64,000 nt of DNA, taken from Phascolomyces articulosus. Taxonomy: Eukaryota; Mucoromycota; Mucoromycetes; Mucorales; Lichtheimiaceae. The notes under the pieces were generated by a model, which worked only from the letters and a program-made list of their open reading frames with translations, had not been told where the DNA came from and searched no databases. Position numbers and translations under genes: made by a program. Location: NCBI GenBank assembly GCA_025677815.1, contig JAIXMP010000064.1:1-64000 (forward strand). The letters run 5' to 3'. Below, in pieces: positions 36,301-49,692 of this stretch (positions within the stretch are counted from its first letter, which is position 1; each line of letters begins with the position of its first letter).

Positions 36301-38717
36301 AAGCATTGATTTAGAATATAAATCTATCGAGTCTTATTTTCTATAAACAAAAAAAAAAGCAGTTACCGAATCATATTCTACAGTTGTTTGGGACCGACTT
36401 TGGGCAGGTGGTTCTCTCGAAAATTGATTTAAAATCGCTTTCACAAGGGATCTCGCCTTGCTGTTGTCAGTTTCTTTTACATAACTGCTCTCTTCTTTCA
36501 ATTTAGTTGAAACAAGTTGACCATTCGAGGACGGTTCGATAGTATTCTGTGGTTTCTAATATGTAGTAACACGTTCATTCATCAATAATGAGCAAGTAAT
36601 AGTTATAGTCATATAAAACCAAACATTCTAACCCATTCAATTTACCTGTATTAATGTCGTTTGAATCAATGGCAAGTATTTCTCATCAAACGGGTAAGCA
36701 TCCTATGATGTATAAGAAAATTTTTTTATAAGTATTCTTAAAAGTTTCCTACTCATCCTTTTAAATATCTTCCATCTTTTTCCCTTACCAAAATCCAGTC
36801 GGATCTATTTCTTACTACTGAAAAATCTAATTTTCCCTTTCGATTAGGAAAAATAGTATGACAAACAGTTTCAGACATACTTCCATCAATGGCTCGGAAA
36901 ACAATAATAATCGAATACCCAAGAGTAGCTATAAAAATAATCAATATTACATGGAACAAATCATTAGATGAACAATCAGGAAGAGAAATGGATAACGAAA
37001 AAAAAGATCCTATTTATCATCATATTTTACCTGGAAGTAGTCGCATTGATGTCACTTCGCATGCCACTTTGATATCACTAGGTCGAATGACAAAAAGCCA
37101 GCTCTTTTTATTATTGCCATAGAGCTCAATTATATTAATACACGCTTGTTTATTATATTCACTGGTACTATAAAAAGAATAATAGACAAATCTATCATGA
37201 GTAACTAAAAATCGAGAAAAAAATTGGTCAATATGTTACTAATAATAAATGAAATTTGAACTTACACAGCCCTTCCAATATTCCATGATGAATCTTGGCC
37301 CACTGCAATCACACATTTGGTATCGTTTTTCCCATCTCGTAGAGTCTTGATTTGAGTAATGGCATCTGTTTTATAAGGCAGCAGCTTTTAGTTAATAAAT
37401 ATGTAAGGAGAAAGAAGGAGGGGGTGGTTTCCTTACTATTCACAGTAATTCTGTTGATAAAAGTAATAAAGCGTCTAGAAATGGAAAGTGTATATTTACC
37501 ATCATCATAGAAAGTGTACTTTTTGATTCGATTCGGTTTACTAACGTCGATCTTAGAAAAAGGTTGTACTTTAAAATGAACCAGAAAACCTTTAATGGTA
37601 CCAGCAATCAATCGTGCATCATGACATGATGAACCACCGCTATTGATTGAATTTTGTCTTCTACCATGACTACTTCTGATATTAGCAAAAAATTGGTGAT
37701 GTGAATTTGGTGGGAGTAATTCCACAGCAGTAACTGGGGATCCATCCAATTCCGATACTTCAATTGTCATTGAACTCTAAAATCATTATTAGTTCACAAA
37801 GATACCTCATACCATTTTTATTTTGTTTTATGTCAATCCAACTGAGGAAAACGTTTACTTACCGTATGGAAAACATCATTTCGAATTGGATACTCTAACA
37901 TGATCATTCGAATAGATCCATTTTGCATACCGAAGGCCAAAACTTGACGTGGAACAATAACTTTTGAAAGTTCTTTTGTTGTACCTGAAGGCTAAAGTCA
38001 TATCCCCACAGGTATGGTTTTTTGGATGTTAGTTTATTCTTCCCCTTAATCCTCCAGATTTTTTTTTTTTGTTTCATATAGACTTACCACCATCATTGGA
38101 GTATGCATTGCATGAGACGAACATATAGTTCCCATCAAAGATTCATCCAAACAAATAAGTTTTAAGGTTCCGGAAAAAACATCCAACCAAAATAGAGTAT
38201 TATAAACATCCTTCTCTTCTTCTGATGGAAAGGAAGCTACAATGATCAAGACCGGTTTATTTTCATAAGTACAACTTAAAACTTGATTGACCTGTTATAA
38301 ATATTTAGTAACCTATCAAGTGTGATATGCGCAGCGCCGGTTTTTTTTTTGTTGTTACTTTTTTTTTTTCCTTTCTCATTCAATTAAAAAAACATTTACT
38401 TGTTCTACAGGTGTCAAACGCCCAAGGTCTTCAAGGCTGATTTGTAGTAGTAGTTCACTTGATTTATTAAAGTCATTATTATTATTAATATTATCATTAT
38501 TATCAATGGTGATGTTGTTTTTGTTGTAGAAAACTTGAATCAAATGGTCATTAAAATAATAATACATGGATGGCTTATTGTCGCTTCGGGATGTCATAAC
38601 CTCTTCTTTCGTTGTATTAATAGTGCTGGTGATAAAAGGATCGATGAATTCACCAAATACACCATTGCTACTGATAGTATGGATTGGCAGCTCTTTGCCC
38701 GAGCTCAAAGATTGCAT
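33358..38717 (-). CDS. Large ELYS-like nucleoporin candidate
   Basis: About 17 exons read from the ATG at 38717 to the stop at 33358, about 1300 aa. Residues 1 to about 455 show beta-rich, repeat-like segments (LIIVASFPSEEEKDVYNTLF, ARLIAGTIKGFLVHFKV, CVIAVGQDSSWNIGRAV) suggestive of a propeller. A disordered acidic/Ser/Pro middle of about 500 aa follows (exons 36142-34800). The last 350 aa are helical: ITEEEQNLVITCWLLDRCKY, then KQALMYL, resembles the FWLLDH-x-x-x-x-AL hallmark of ELYS-type pore-assembly proteins, and further helices end at KYRKL. Propeller plus helical ELYS domain is the ELYS (AHCTF1) layout; the acidic insert between them is unusual. If correct it would act at nuclear pores. 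Coding status is certain; the family call is moderate. Confidence 0.6.
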
Positions 38718-39066
38718 AATCGCAGAATAGTTATAAACTATGGGACTAATTTAATTTATATAATAAAAAAAATAAATATTTAATGACAATTTTTTTTTTT
38801 GAAGAGGAATGCGAGGAAGGAAAGAAGGGTATGATGGATCGGATTCAGGTTTTTGACTCGTTGCAAAAGAAGAAAAAAAGAGTGTAGCACCGTAAGTGTG
38901 CAAGCGTATGGAAACTGAAAAAATCTGGACTATGCCAAATTTATTCGCTTACCGATTCAAACAGCTTTTCTGGTTTCATAGTTTTGCATAATATAAACTG
39001 GACTATTTACTCTCAAGAACACCAAGTTGGTATGAACATGTTTTCATCTCGAATCATTTATCCCTC

Positions 39067-39102
<36 letters not shown>

Positions 39103-39171
39103 AACATGGATGCTTCTTTTCTAATCGTGAGATAATTGATAATAGTATAAAAACAGTTCTTTTTCAACAAA
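38718..39171. other. Divergent promoter region with GT repeat
   Basis: The gap separates the ELYS-like gene (-) and the NmrA-like gene (+). It contains a (GT)n microsatellite at 39071-39099. No coding sequence is seen. Confidence 0.6.
39071..39099. repeat. (GT)n microsatellite
   Basis: Perfect dinucleotide repeat of about 14 units, lying about 75 bp before the first possible ATG of the NmrA-like gene, so within its promoter or leader. Confidence 0.9.
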
Positions 39172-40414
39172 ATGTTCTTTTTTTCTTTAATCAATAAATA
39201 CTTTTCTGGCTTCCTTCAAATCATGTCGGCTCCTCAAAAATCTCACCATAAGGAAAAGTTTGTCCTTGTCAGTTGCTGCGATTCCTACGTTGGTCATGCC
39301 TTGGCTCATTATTTGGCTCAAGAACTTGCTACTCGTCCTGGCAAGTTGAAGAAGAAGTGGCGTGTTCGTGCCTTATGTGAGAATCTCCAAGGAAAAGAAG
39401 ATTTGCTGCAAGCTGGTGTTGATGTTCAAGTATATAAACTTTTTATTCAGTTAGAGCAATGCAAAATCAGAGATATAGTGATTGGTTTTCATTTATCCAA
39501 AATAGAATCCTAATTTTTGTATATATATAAATGTATAGCAAATTCAATATCATGACAACATGATGCTTCGTAGCCAAATGAAAGGTGTTCGATCCATTAT
39601 CATTACTTTGGACCCTAGTGAGCAGCGTGCTACCAATGCAATTAATATAATGGATGCTGCTAGCACAGAAAACATCAAAAGTACTCAAATGGTATCAATC
39701 ATGGGATGTGAACTAGCTGAAGAACAATTAGAACCTCGTCTGCATCAATACTATGTCCTTGAACAAAGTTTACGTGAAAAGTTTGCCTATGGTCGTTGGT
39801 GCGTATTTCGTGCGTCCTTCATTAACCAAGGTTTTTATTTTTGGAATGATATGATCGAACGTAATGGCAAGATTGGCATGCCCTTATCTGAAGGAACCCC
39901 ATTTACCACCATCAGTATTCAAGATGTATGTGATGCTATTGCTACAGTTATCCTTTCTTCCAGTTCCAAGAGCCAAGATCATGAAACTGATGACGATGAC
40001 GATGACGATATTACTGACCCATCCTTGGTTAAACGTGTTTACGAATTGACGGGTTCGTGTCCTTATACCGGTCAAGATGTTGCTATGAAACTCAATGAGG
40101 CATTGGGTGGTCAAGAGGGCGAAATCCAATATGCTGAAATTAGTGAAGAAGAATTACGTGAGTATCTTCGAAACAAGAAACTGACAAGACCTACACAAGC
40201 CGACCCTCCTGGATTGGTACCTGATCCTCATTGCTACCTCAGCCAAGTGTTTATTGACACAATGATAGATTGTTTCAAGACAATGGAACGTACAAACGTT
40301 GGTCAAAAGGTGACTAATCATGTACGTGATTTGACAGGAAAAGAACCAGTGGATCTTGGTCAATTCTTTGTTGAGAATCGTCATCAATTCAGACGTCCTT
40401 CTGGCAGTCAATAA
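39172..40414 (+). CDS. NmrA-like NAD(P)-binding Rossmann protein
   Basis: Two exons (39172-39429, 39539-40414) encode 377 aa; a second in-frame ATG at 39223 would give 360 aa and has a more ordinary soluble N-terminus (MSAPQKSHHKEK). The fold starts KFVLVSCCDSYVGHALAHYL, a Rossmann first strand and turn in which the usual GxxGxxG is degenerate. Later segments fit the NmrA/atypical short-chain dehydrogenase layout: GVRSIIITLDPSEQRATNAI, STQMVSIMG, WCVFRASFINQGFYFW, PFTTISIQDVCDAIATVIL. A run of seven or eight Asp lies near residue 245. Such proteins often sense redox cofactors rather than catalyse; the degenerate turn makes catalysis uncertain. Substrate unknown. Confidence 0.85.
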
Positions 40415-41013
40415 ATTGTAGTAATAATAGTGGTATAGCTAGTTATTGTTGTAGTTATAGGGTCATATAAAGAACCATTACATTACTACAAAATGAAATA
40501 AAAAAATTGGATATTGTTATTCTTGAATATTTATTTTGTTTGTCATGTTTAAAATTACTGATTATATACGTTCAAGATATAAATAAATAAATTGCATAGG
40601 TATTTTTTTTTTATGAAGTGATCTTAGGTGGTGGAGGTGGATCATAAAATGAAAGTGTGGCGGATTATGACAAGGCATGATGATAGTGATGGTTATCAAT
40701 TAATATTGTAAATATTTCATCATTCTGTTGATAATCAGTATTATGATGGTGGATAATAATTATGTTGGCTGCAGAAAGTCATTGTAAGAAATAAAATAGG
40801 CTGCTGTAGAAATAATATAACGTATTTTTTTTAAAAAAAAAAACGACAAAAGTGATTTGTGGAACAAAAATTATTAACGATAAGAAAAGAAAATACGAAT
40901 TATATACAAAATGTATTAAATGGGTGTTTTTTAAGGACAAAAAAAATGAAAGGGAATATTGTTATTGTAGTTGTGTACATAAAAAAAATGGTTTGTTCAT
41001 CGAGCCCTATAAT
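40415..41013. other. Convergent intergenic gap
   Basis: The 3' ends of the NmrA-like (+) and IBTK-like (-) genes face each other. A T(8)A(10) palindrome sits near 40829-40851. No gene is seen. Confidence 0.6.
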
Positions 41014-44000
41014 TTAAGTCTCTAATCTATTGACTTCAAACCAGTCGCCACTCTTTGCATCCAGTGTCTGAACATAAAATTGTTGTAATCCATCCATGGC
41101 TTGTTCTTCAGCTTGGATTTGAATTAAATTTTTCCTTGCTTGTTTCCCTTTAATCCAAAGATCTTCTTGTTCTTGTTGTTTTTGAATTGCTTGGAATGAA
41201 TGATGTGCAGGTTGCTCTTGAGAATTTTGACGTGTCATCCTAGGTCCATGTTTACGTCGAATAGGTGTGAATGTAAATTTGCTGCCTAGACTAAGCTCAG
41301 GTTTGAATAATTTATCATCTTCTTTATCTTCTTCATTGGACCTTCTGTTATATTGACTCAAAGTATGATCTAATTCTTCTTTGGATACATAACTATTATT
41401 ATCACCGAAGGAGAAAAGTTAATGATATTAATGTAATCATTAATTTGGTTATCAAAAAAATTATTTCTCCTTATTACTATTATACTTACATTTTCTTTCC
41501 TTTAGACCCATCGACTTCTACTTTATTTATCAACTCCTTCTTACTGATCATTTGTTTTGTAACACTACTAGTAGTAGAGCTGTTACTCATACTTGTATTA
41601 GTAGTACTAGAACCAGCAGTGCTACCATCTTTAGTGACAGTTACTGTCGATCCCAAAGTAAGACTTGGATAATTCATTTCCAACACAGGGGTCGATGATG
41701 CTTTTGCTAACATTGGTATGGGTGGCTGTGTTTGTGCAGCAGTTTCAGTTTTTCCCCATGCTGGTTTTGGTGTTGCTGCTACAGCTGCCGCTGCTATCTC
41801 CTGTTGTTGTAGCTTTCTTCTTTCCTTTTGCGAGAGCTTTTTGGGAATATGTGGTGGTGACTACAAAAAAAAAAAAAAGAAATAGAGAGTTTTATTTAGA
41901 TCTAGGCGTTCTTTTTTACCTAATGTTATGGATTGAGAGAGAAAGGGAAAGAGGTATATATTTTTTACCTTTCCAAAAGAAGATGGGGGTGTTGATGCTA
42001 ATTCAGATGGTTTAGGATGTTGCTCTAATACTTCTCTTAAAGATATCTTGGAACTACAATATAGATAATTATGTATGAGTAAAATAATTCCTTTTGTATA
42101 AAATAATACATACTCAACAGAACCTAAAGACATGGCAGGCGTAGGCACCCATCCTTGCCAACTTGTATTAGTTCCATTATTATTGCTATGTGTATTGGTA
42201 GATCCATCAGCACCACTACCGTTACTTGCTAATTGTCGTTGTTGCTGTTTCCGACTCTTTTTATTATGTTCGTCTAATGACAGGTTCTTGGAGGTAGATT
42301 TCTTTTTCTTCACCAAGGTAGTCGAGGTAGTCTTACTATTAAGATGCTCATCTTCATCCATGGCAAAGATACCTTCATCTTCGTCATTTTTGGGTGTTGA
42401 AGGGGATGGTGTTTCTGGTAATATCGTCACCAATGTCTCATAATAGGTATTTATGATTGGCATATCTTCACGTGATAAAGTATATAAGGAGGATTCAAAT
42501 TCCTCATCCACATCATCTTCATCTGTGGTAGGTGAGGGTGACGATAACATAATGTTCCGTACAGATGGTAATTGGTATGCTTGACACCATCTTACATAAC
42601 GTTCAAGCTCTTGGATTACTTGAGAATCTATATCTTTCAACATTCTATTTATAAGATCAAAAAAATAAATAAATACGTGTGTCAGATAGATATCATCAAA
42701 GACCAGCATGTATAAAAATAGCATCTTATTTTACCCGCTTGTCAAAAAGATATCCAAGTTGGCTGCAATGAAATCGAGGCATGAATCCTTTAACCAGCTA
42801 GCCAAATAAAGATCGGCTGATTCTAATAAATGGCTTGCTGTACGTAATTTCAAGAACCGTATCAATGCACGCTCACAAACACGTTTTAAACGTGTCAATA
42901 AAAGTTCATCTGCAAGGCATAGTACTTCAATCAAATAGTGCATCATTTCATCAGGAGTTTCCTTCTTGGCCATATAATCACAAGCGTCATCGCCAAACAA
43001 TTCGTTTTCATCCATATCCGCGTACAAATATTGCAATAGAGGCAACATCAATTCTTTTGAAACATGTGTCATTTGAACATGGACCAAAGGATCTTGAAGC
43101 GTCACTTGTTCTCTTCGTGAGTCCATCCATATGGATCCGGGTTCAAACAAAGCTTCAAAAAATGGACATCGTTGACGAAGTATTACTTCATGACACATTA
43201 TGTGATGTCCATCTTTGAGATCAAGAACCACATCACAACTATTCTGATCGTCCAGTACATGAAGCATATCTGTCTTTATTCTAGGTCGTGGGGTATTACC
43301 ATAAGTTAACGATGCTGAATCGTACAACAGATCCATACCAAAGATGGATGCCAATAAGATCAAATCTTTTTGAACTACGGATCCCGTCGATGGACTACCA
43401 ATGCGACTGAGAGAGGGTTGCTTATAATAGGCTGTCATTGGATGCGTATAGATATCGGTATAGACATAATCAAAGAATAATAATATGGCCGAGATGCTGA
43501 TAGGTTTCTGAATATGTACCTCTAATAACCGTTTATCTCCTTTCTCGCTCTTTGTCGGGTCTATCCAACAAATATCCAGATCAGGGTGTTGCGCTTTCTT
43601 ATCACTGTTAAAAAGTCGCTTGAAGAACGGACTACGACTTATCAAAACACATCCATGGCAATAAATAGGTTTTGGGAAAGTTTCGCATAAAAATATAACA
43701 TCTGCTGTTGTATCTTGTGATGCAATGGAAACTGCCTGATCCCACGCCTTGATAATCGTATCATTAAGTCGTTTATTATAATTCATGTGGATCGCATTTT
43801 CTTTTTCGTCCATGGCATTGTCGTCTGTGACAGCAAGGTCATCGATCATTAATTCATCCATTCTTTGGTGTAATAATTCAATATCTGCCTTCTTTTCTCG
43901 CTCTAGTTGATTTATATCACGTTCCAATTGCCTTGATACAATTATATGGGGTAAGGAAGTTGACAAGTCATCTGTAAAAGTGGATCTTTCCGGGTATACT

Positions 44001-46264
44001 TCCTTAGGGGTCGCTTCGGAGCGAATAGCTGCGAATGCACCACTTGGACTAGCACATACTTGGATACATCGTTGCAGTTTGGGAATCATACGAAATTTGT
44101 AACCATCTTTACTTGGACTTCCCACAAAAACTTGACCTGAAACTGTACTAACAATTAATTCACCATGATGTCCCAAGCTGGCATCAGTGGCAGCTAAATG
44201 AGGCTTTTTCAAGTCCCATATACGTTTTGGAGCGCTGACAGTCGTTGATTGTTTTTGATGAGAAGATATGGATTTTGTTTTGTTATCTCCTTGTTGTTGT
44301 TTTGCGTTACTGGGACGACATGTCCAAAGATAAACTTCACCCATATTGGATATGGCTCCTAGATATTCATCACCACTTTGTATTAACTTGACCATATAAG
44401 TACTTGCACTGGTATAGACTTGTATATTGCTTGGAAATCGATTTGTTGGGAAACTAAAATTATATGAACAATTTATTTGTTAGAATTCAACTGCTTTAAT
44501 ATGTAAATGAATGAAGAGCAGCTTAGGAAAAAAATAAAAGTAAAAGATATCTTACATAATCTTTTGTTGTGTATTATTGCATAATAAAATCACTTCTTTG
44601 GATTCTAAAAGAACAGCTGTTGCATATTCCTATTATATCCATTTAACAAATTAATATAAACGTCATCTTATTCCTATTCAATATTATATATTTATTTTTG
44701 AATCACTTACAACAGCAACCACTTGTTTAATTTTATTATTAAATGCGACTTTTCTAGGACTTGCTTGACGAATGTCATCTCCTGTAGCATGGTATCCTTT
44801 TATTTATATATATATTATTGCCCCCAACATAACAATAACCCAAGATGTCATCAGGATAAAGCTAAATAAATAATCAAATTGAAAGTATTATGAATATTTA
44901 ATCTTACCTAATTGACCTTTATTATAACCAAATGTAAACAAATATGTGCATGTATAAACTACTGAATGGATGGGTGAAGCAGCAGCGCCTACAATTTCCT
45001 GTCGTTTCAAACTCTGTGCCTGAATTTTACGTGGTACGAGCTGTTGCATGTCTTCTGTTTCGTAACCTAGTAATTTGATAAAAGTTTTTCCAATCCTCTT
45101 CATGGTTAATCATTGACAGTCCCTGTTATTATACCTAAAACCTATTTTTTTTTTTACCCAATTGTCCATGTTCATTGCTTCCAAAAGTGATAACGTTGCC
45201 TCGTTCTGAAACCCCTACTGTATGATCTTTTCCAAGCGCTGCGGCGATAATCCTTTCTGGCCATGGGACGGGTTGAAGCAACAACTGTGCATCCATTTCA
45301 CTTCCAATACCCAATCTTCCTCCTCGTCCAAATCCACACAAAAGTAAATTATGTTTTGAATCGCTTGTCAATACCGCCATATGATTTTTTGACATTTTCA
45401 CAGATTGTATCAAAATCATAGAACGCTCCATCATCGTCGTAAGGTTGGTTTGTTGTGGTTCTAAATGATCCAAATGAACGTGTTCTGGATTCGTTCTGTT
45501 TTCTGAATCACGATGACCCAATAGATAATTGGTATTACTTCCCCAGGAATATAAATCCGTTCCACCTGATCGAGTGGCAGTTGCTTCCTTATTGGAAATG
45601 CCATCCACCATATCTTTAAATCCTTCATCTTCAACTAAATGATCTTGAGTATCTTTTGGATCTACTCCTTTGGGAATAGGAAAGTTGTGTAATGTAATTG
45701 ACAAGAGTTCAAGAGGCCGGATACCTTCCCAATCTTTGATAGTAAGGTCAGCATCACCTCGTTGAAGTAATAAGAGAGCAATTTCAAGGTTGCCCATATA
45801 AAGTGCTCTGAACAAAAAAAAAAAAAGATGTGTCAAAATATTCACACCAATAAAACATTATTTTTCTTTCCTCTTGATAATTATTTTATATATATATACC
45901 TATGAAGTGCAGTCCAACCATTTTCGCGATCTTGTATATTAATATTCACGAGTGGACAGTCGATCAATATTTTTGCAATGAGTGTTCGATTCCAAGTAGC
46001 TGCACAATGTAAAGCAGTTCTTCCACGTATGGATCGTTTGTTTATGTTAAATTGTTTTTGCCCTGTTGCTTTGGTATAACGTTGAAAAAGTTGACGATAG
46101 TATTGTTGTCTTTGTTGTGGATCGTAATTATAATATTTGTTTTTATCGGTATTGTTATTGTTGCTATTTACGATAATATTATTGGTTCCGGCAGATGCCA
46201 GTTGTACGAAATCTCGAACGGTATCTACATTGTTATCTCTCACTGCCTTAAAGATGGAGAGCAT
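41014..46264 (-). CDS. IBTK-like ankyrin/RCC1/BTB protein
   Basis: About ten exons from the ATG at 46264 encode roughly 1470 aa. Domains in order: ankyrin repeats (RGRTALHCAATWNRTLIAKI, GWTALHRALYMGNLEIALLL), RCC1 repeats (DLYSWGSNTNYLLGH, LLCGFGRGGRLGIG, VITFGSNEHGQLG, LFTFGYNKGQLG), then two BTB domains (ADVIFLCETFPKPIYCHGCV; CDVVLDLKDGHHIMCHEVIL) each followed by BACK-like helices, a disordered Ser/Thr/Asn region, and a conserved tail with EEQAMDGLQQFYVQ. This is the layout of IBTK and fission yeast Btb3, substrate adaptors of Cullin-3 ligases (known). The large single exon is 44453-42735. The link to neddylation with ULA1 elsewhere in the window is functional only; they are not neighbours. 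Substrates are unknown. Confidence 0.92.
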
Positions 46265-48990
46265 CTGAATTAAAGACTAGGGAAAAAAATAATAATAGTA
46301 ATATAAGGTTATGAAAGAAAGGGATTTTTTGCTTAAGGACGGACGGAGGAAGAAAAAAAAAGGGCTCTTGTATCTATCACAGAACGAGAGCGATCCAACA
46401 AAACAACTGCGGTATGCATTTCTTTAAAATTTGATAGGTTTAGATAAAAGGGTTGTGCTGCGAAACATGAATTTCATTCGTTGGATTCGCATATCTCAAA
46501 AAAAAGGCTTTATATATTGGTTAGTGCCTATACAAAGCATATATTTTAATGTCTATACAAGCAGTCGTACTGCATATATTTTTTTCAATTCACATTTATA
46601 TAAATTCTGCTGGCCTTATTATTATCCATGGTATCCTGATTTTTTTTAAGTAGAAAATCATTCAGGAATGTTATTAGATTATAAGACTGTTTATATAAAT
46701 CCATTTCATTGATCAATCGCATTTTTTTGGTGTTTCAAAATTCTTGTGAGAAGAATAAAACGTTGTTACACACCAACGTCCGTGACTGGAAGATTTTAGC
46801 ATCACAGAAAATCTTCTGTAGTAAAGTATAGAAAATCATTTAACATTTTATTTGCATTTTCATTCAAATAGGGATGCGTAATATACCTATAATTGTGATA
46901 GCACCAACGATATTCCGTATGTTGGGCAGGATTTAATACACATGATATAGATATTTTACATCTATATCAAACTATTGTTAACTGTGGCTTTATATATACA
47001 TACAGATAGTATCTTTAAAGAAAAAAGTTATACCATCCTCCTATATATATACAACCTTCTTCTTCCTTTCTTTTTCAGTCAAATCATACAGAAAAACAAA
47101 AGAGTGTACAAAGGGGGAAAAGTTTGATCGCTAAAACATACATGTAATTATTAGTAATATATAAAAACTGAGTGAAATAATTCATATCATCATCACTTTT
47201 ATGTACACGGGTGCCTACTATTTATAATATTATCATTTTATACATATGAAAATCCACTCTAAAATAAAAACATACATGTAGTTGAATTTCACAAGTAGCA
47301 AAAGCCCTGCATATAATGTCGTTTGTATAGGAATAGTGTACATAAAATTACAAGTTCCTTATCTTTTATAGTTGTAATAATATATATTTTTGCGATTTCA
47401 CGGACAGCCCTCAACACAGGACATCATAATAAAGATTGTGTATATTTACAAATGATCAGCATGGATATATTTTTGTATATATCTTTAATAACAATAGTAT
47501 GGTATGGTTCATATATGTCTTCTCCCTGTTATTGGATAGTAACCATGAAAACGTTGTTATAGAATACCATAAGTTGATATTTAGAACAGTGGGTGGTTCC
47601 AAGTTTTCATCAACAAACAATATTAACTGTACCTTCTTATTCTTCTGAATAACTTTATTCTATATTATTATTATTATTAATATGGTCGTAAATATTGGTA
47701 AATCATAGTAATAGTGTTTAGGTTCTCAACAGTTCTGTTTTGTTTAGAATTCATGATTTTCTGGTTTTTCAGTTGTTTTTATTTATTTCAAGGGGATAGG
47801 GGGGGAAGATATAACAAACTTGATAGTTATTAATAGTATGGGTATATATATGTATATATATATATATATATCCTGAGGATGGTATAATATTGACAGCAAC
47901 AACAACAACAACAACAACAATGCTCGATTATCTACTATTCTAAACTTTACTTTTGTTGATCATTTAACATACATCATATAAGTTTTTATTTACAACTACG
48001 ATTTTGTTTTCCGTTATTTTTTTTTAGATACAGACGACCGAGGAAGGAGTTCTTTTGAGCAAAAGATTATAATAATACAAATAGAAAATTCTTCCTCAGT
48101 TTAGTTTATTATGTATCAACATGCACCAATAAATAAAGAGTAAATATAGCTAAAACAATATATAAACCGATAGCTAGTTCAGGATGCAAGTTACATTTTA
48201 AATATAGAAATAAAAAAAAAATAACTGTCATCTTTTATTTAACTAAAAAGCATGTTTTTATAATAGAAATCGTTTAAAGTGAAAAGTTCTTTTGCTGATC
48301 TTCTTCTAAAGTGAACAGCCACAAAAACCAATTTTTTTTTTTCATGTAGTGTAATGTCTTACTATGTCGAAAAACATTTGACAATACAAGTTTTTAATAA
48401 TGTATATTAGTTGTCAAACTTTATAGTAACAATGTCAGAAGGAAGGGGGAAGGGATACTCTCATTTTTATAGTTGATCGAGTTCAAAAGAATTGTAAGAA
48501 TATGATGAATGAATTCAAGGAGAACAAAGCAAATATACTGATATCTGTTTATTATATGAATAATTCAAAGAAGTCTATAGTGTAAAAGAAAAAAAAAAGT
48601 TCCATTAATTCGGCTCATCACACGTTTTTTTAAGGGGATCGTTGTTCTTGATGAAAAAGGTTGCTCCGACGTTAAATTTGATCCATTGAATGGGGTTCTT
48701 GATGGTGAATGGTAGTAAAATAATAAAATTCTGTGTTATCTTAATATGTCGATCCGTCCAGTGGCCATTTAACGATAGTGAAATATATATGAATGTGAGT
48801 GAATGAGTGGATGTATTATTACTCTGGGAGCCTAATAATAAAAAGGATGTAACTACCATAAACGGAAAAGAGGATAAAGAGAGAGCTGCTGTGTTACGTT
48901 TCGCTATTTACAAAAGAGATTTTTTTTAAATTGAATGAGTTGTGTGGTAAATGCACACAACTCAAGACAAAAAGAAACAAAAAACCGGTT

Positions 48991-49004
48991 GTTACCATGG
49001 AAAT
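48991..49004. promoter_or_regulatory. X-box-like motif 1
   Basis: GTTACCATGGAAAT matches the left half-site and centre of the RFX/Crt1 X-box (GTTRCCATGGYAAC) with a weaker right half. It lies about 690 bp upstream of the 7TM gene ATG. Confidence 0.4.
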
Positions 49005-49038
49005 TCTTTTCCGAGATAATAAAATTAAAACCTTGTTT

Positions 49039-49052
49039 GTTACCATGACAAC
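49039..49052. promoter_or_regulatory. X-box-like motif 2
   Basis: GTTACCATGACAAC matches both half-sites of the RFX/Crt1 X-box with one mismatch near the centre. It is 48 bp from motif 1 in the same orientation. Paired sites are typical of RFX-regulated promoters; function here is inferred. Confidence 0.5.
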
Positions 49053-49692
49053 AAAGAAGTATTTTTTTTAACAAGTGAAAAATAGGAGATAAAGGCTTTT
49101 ATATTATAAACAGAAAATTGGAGGATGAGGATGATATTGATGCTGATTGATAATAAAGATGATGGTTGTGCAAAAACTATCCATTCATCCTTTACAATTT
49201 TAACGAAAAAAAAAACCATACATTATATATATGTCGATCATTGTCGTTTTTGGGATTGATTGTGTGAGTAATGTGTGTATGTTGTTCAGCCACTAATAAT
49301 CAAAAAAAAAGGGGGAGGATAAGAAATGGGCTGTTTCGGTGTTTGAGAACGGGTTATTCTGAAAAAAGGTTGAACAAGGATGATGGTTGGTACCTTGTGT
49401 AATCGTTAAGGTCTGAACACAAAAAAAAGTTCTTTTTGTGTTGTACACCTAAAAACGCACACACACTCAACAACAACAAATCTAAACGCACACGCCCTTT
49501 TTTTATTCTCTTTCTCTTTCTCTTTCTCTTTATTTTTATTATTTTTTTTTGTCTTTTCTTTTCAACTTCTTTAAGAAAAATAATCAGATACCCACCGAAT
49601 TTCGAATAATATCATCACAGCAACAATAACAACAACAATCTCATCATCATCAACACCATATATACATATATTAAAACGAGACGTGGTCAGTA

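Larger units (their letters stand above)
46265..49692. other. 3.4-kb intergenic region with X-box motifs
   Basis: No supported gene. The left end holds the IBTK-like promoter, the right end the pyrimidine-rich leader of the 7TM gene (CTTT repeats at 49508-49535). Microsatellites occur at 47843-47872 (TA) and 47897-47920 (AAC). A minus-strand open frame at 48605-48859 is not family-like. Two X-box-like motifs lie at 48991-49004 and 49039-49052. Confidence 0.55.

Noticed and set aside
48605..48859. 84-codon minus-strand open frame with some polar composition
   Set aside because: No recognisable motif, no supporting exon or promoter context; kept only as a remote possibility.
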